Source of the DNA: Candidatus Delongbacteria bacterium
Lineage (GTDB): Bacteria; UBA4055
DNA length: 8,527 nt
Direction: 5' to 3'
Assembly: GCA_022013635.1 (NCBI GenBank)
Contig: JAKLPX010000405.1
Span: 1 to 8,527, forward strand
Each line of letters starts with the position of its first letter. Position 1 is the first letter of the stretch. Positions 7,892 to 8,527 of this stretch are shown here, piece by piece. The notes beneath the pieces are model-generated. The model was not told the DNA's origin, did no database searches, and saw only the letters and a program-made list of their open reading frames with translations. Position numbers and translations under genes: made by a program.

Positions 7892-8527
7892 TAGTAATTC
7901 CAAATCGTGTTTTACAAATCTTTTTCCGTAATGCTTATAACCCATTTCGGTTACTATTCTTCCTCTTTGCGTTCTTTGAATAAAGCCTTCCTTAATAAGA
8001 TATGGTTCGTAAACCTCTTCAATAGTATCTACTTCCTCTCCGACTACAACTGCTATATTTCTTATTCCTACCGGACCTCCGTTGAATTTTTCAATCATGG
8101 ACAATATTATTGCTCTATCCATCTCGTCAAGTCCTCTTTCGTCAATATCCAGTGACTCAAGACCGAGTATAGTTATTTTCTTTGTGATTTTGCTTGAATG
8201 TTTCACTAGAGCAAAATCCCTTATTCTTCTGAGTAACCTGATTGCAATTCTTGGAGTTCCCCTTGATCTTTTAGAAATTTCCAAAGCGGCTTCTTCGTCA
8301 ATTTCTATATTTAAAATTTTCGATGATCTTTGTAAAATTTTAAAAAGGTCATCGGCTCCGTAATAATTCATTCTGCACGATACTCCGAATCTTGCTCTCA
8401 AAGGAGAAGTCAGGTTTCCTGCTTTTGTGGTCGCTCCGATTAAAGTAAATTTCGGTAATTGCAACTGAACGCTGTTTGCGGAAGGACCGCTGCTCAACAT
8501 AATATCAATAGTGTAATCTTCCATAGC
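7889..8527 (-). CDS. ruvB: Holliday junction branch migration helicase RuvB, C-terminal part
   Basis: RuvB is the AAA+ hexameric motor that, with RuvA, drives branch migration of Holliday junctions. The gene runs off the right edge: 212 codons are visible out of about 340, so the N-terminus with Walker A and B is missing from the window. Visible parts are the block AMEDYTIDIML followed by GPSANSVQLQLPKFTLIGAT (sensor 1 region), the arginine-finger region SPLRARFGV, the sensor 2 helix SRGTPRIAIRLLRRIRDFA, and the winged-helix DNA-binding domain with GGPVGIRNIAVVVGEE, YEPYLIKEGFIQRTQRGR and the closing HYGKRF. The ATG at 8524 is an internal Met (AMEDY), not the start. It is probably the upstream gene of the leftward string ruvB-queA-zinc ribbon-SUMF1 fold-trmB. 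Identification is secure. Confidence 0.96.
   Translation of the reverse strand, partial: AMEDYTIDIMLSSGPSANSVQLQLPKFTLIGATTKAGNLTSPLRARFGVSCRMNYYGADDLFKILQRSSKILNIEIDEEAALEISKRSRGTPRIAIRLLRRIRDFALVKHSSKITKKITILGLESLDIDERGLDEMDRAIILSMIEKFNGGPVGIRNIAVVVGEEVDTIEEVYEPYLIKEGFIQRTQRGRIVTEMGYKHYGKRFVKHDLELL

Noticed and set aside
1..8527. Mobile element, defence system, CRISPR array or tRNA gene
   Set aside because: I looked for transposase or integrase motifs, terminal repeats, regularly spaced repeats and cloverleaf sequences on both strands and saw none. Nearly all bases are in conserved or domain-assigned genes.

Overview
This is a compact, AT-rich stretch of bacterial chromosome (roughly one third G+C by eye). 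It holds nine protein-coding regions, no RNA genes, no CRISPR array, no insertion sequences and no gap longer than about 40 bases. The conserved genes (glmS, glycyl-tRNA synthetase, trmB, queA, ruvB) are all housekeeping. A single-chain dimeric-type GlyRS, low G+C, and the pairing of a TPR/periplasmic-binding fusion with a zinc-ribbon/SUMF1-type protein would suit an uncultured member of the Bacteroidota-Chlorobiota-Ignavibacteria neighbourhood. That placement is an inference and is not proven by the window. TAG, TAA and in-frame behaviour all fit the standard bacterial code.

Left half, + strand: the 3' end of glmS (isomerase domain), a 707-711 aa exported protein with TPR repeats flanking a LivJ/LpoA-like periplasmic-binding fold, glycyl-tRNA synthetase, and a small DUF2062 membrane protein. 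They are packed with gaps of 4, 8 and 9 bases and probably form one transcript.

Right half, - strand, read from the right edge inward: the C-terminal two thirds of ruvB, queA (overlapping ruvB by one base in TAATG), a short zinc-ribbon protein ending in a membrane helix, a SUMF1/formylglycine-generating-enzyme-fold protein, and trmB. The two gene strings converge with only 15 bases between the DUF2062 and trmB stop codons.

The most notable feature is the pair at 5637-6833. The zinc-ribbon/TM ORF and the SUMF1-fold ORF lie in the same reading frame and are separated by one TAG codon and 18 bases. The first piece ends inside or just after its membrane helix. The second begins with what looks like a linker and has no export signal. 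Together they read as one membrane-anchored protein of about 398 codons that has been split, either by a nonsense change (or sequencing error) or as a genuine two-gene arrangement, since the second ORF has its own plausible ribosome binding site. The SUMF1 domain also lacks one of the two cysteines needed by true formylglycine-generating enzymes. The second point of interest is the TPR-PBP-TPR protein directly behind glmS, whose architecture recalls the peptidoglycan synthase activator LpoA. The rest is ordinary core genome, and I see no defence system or mobile element.
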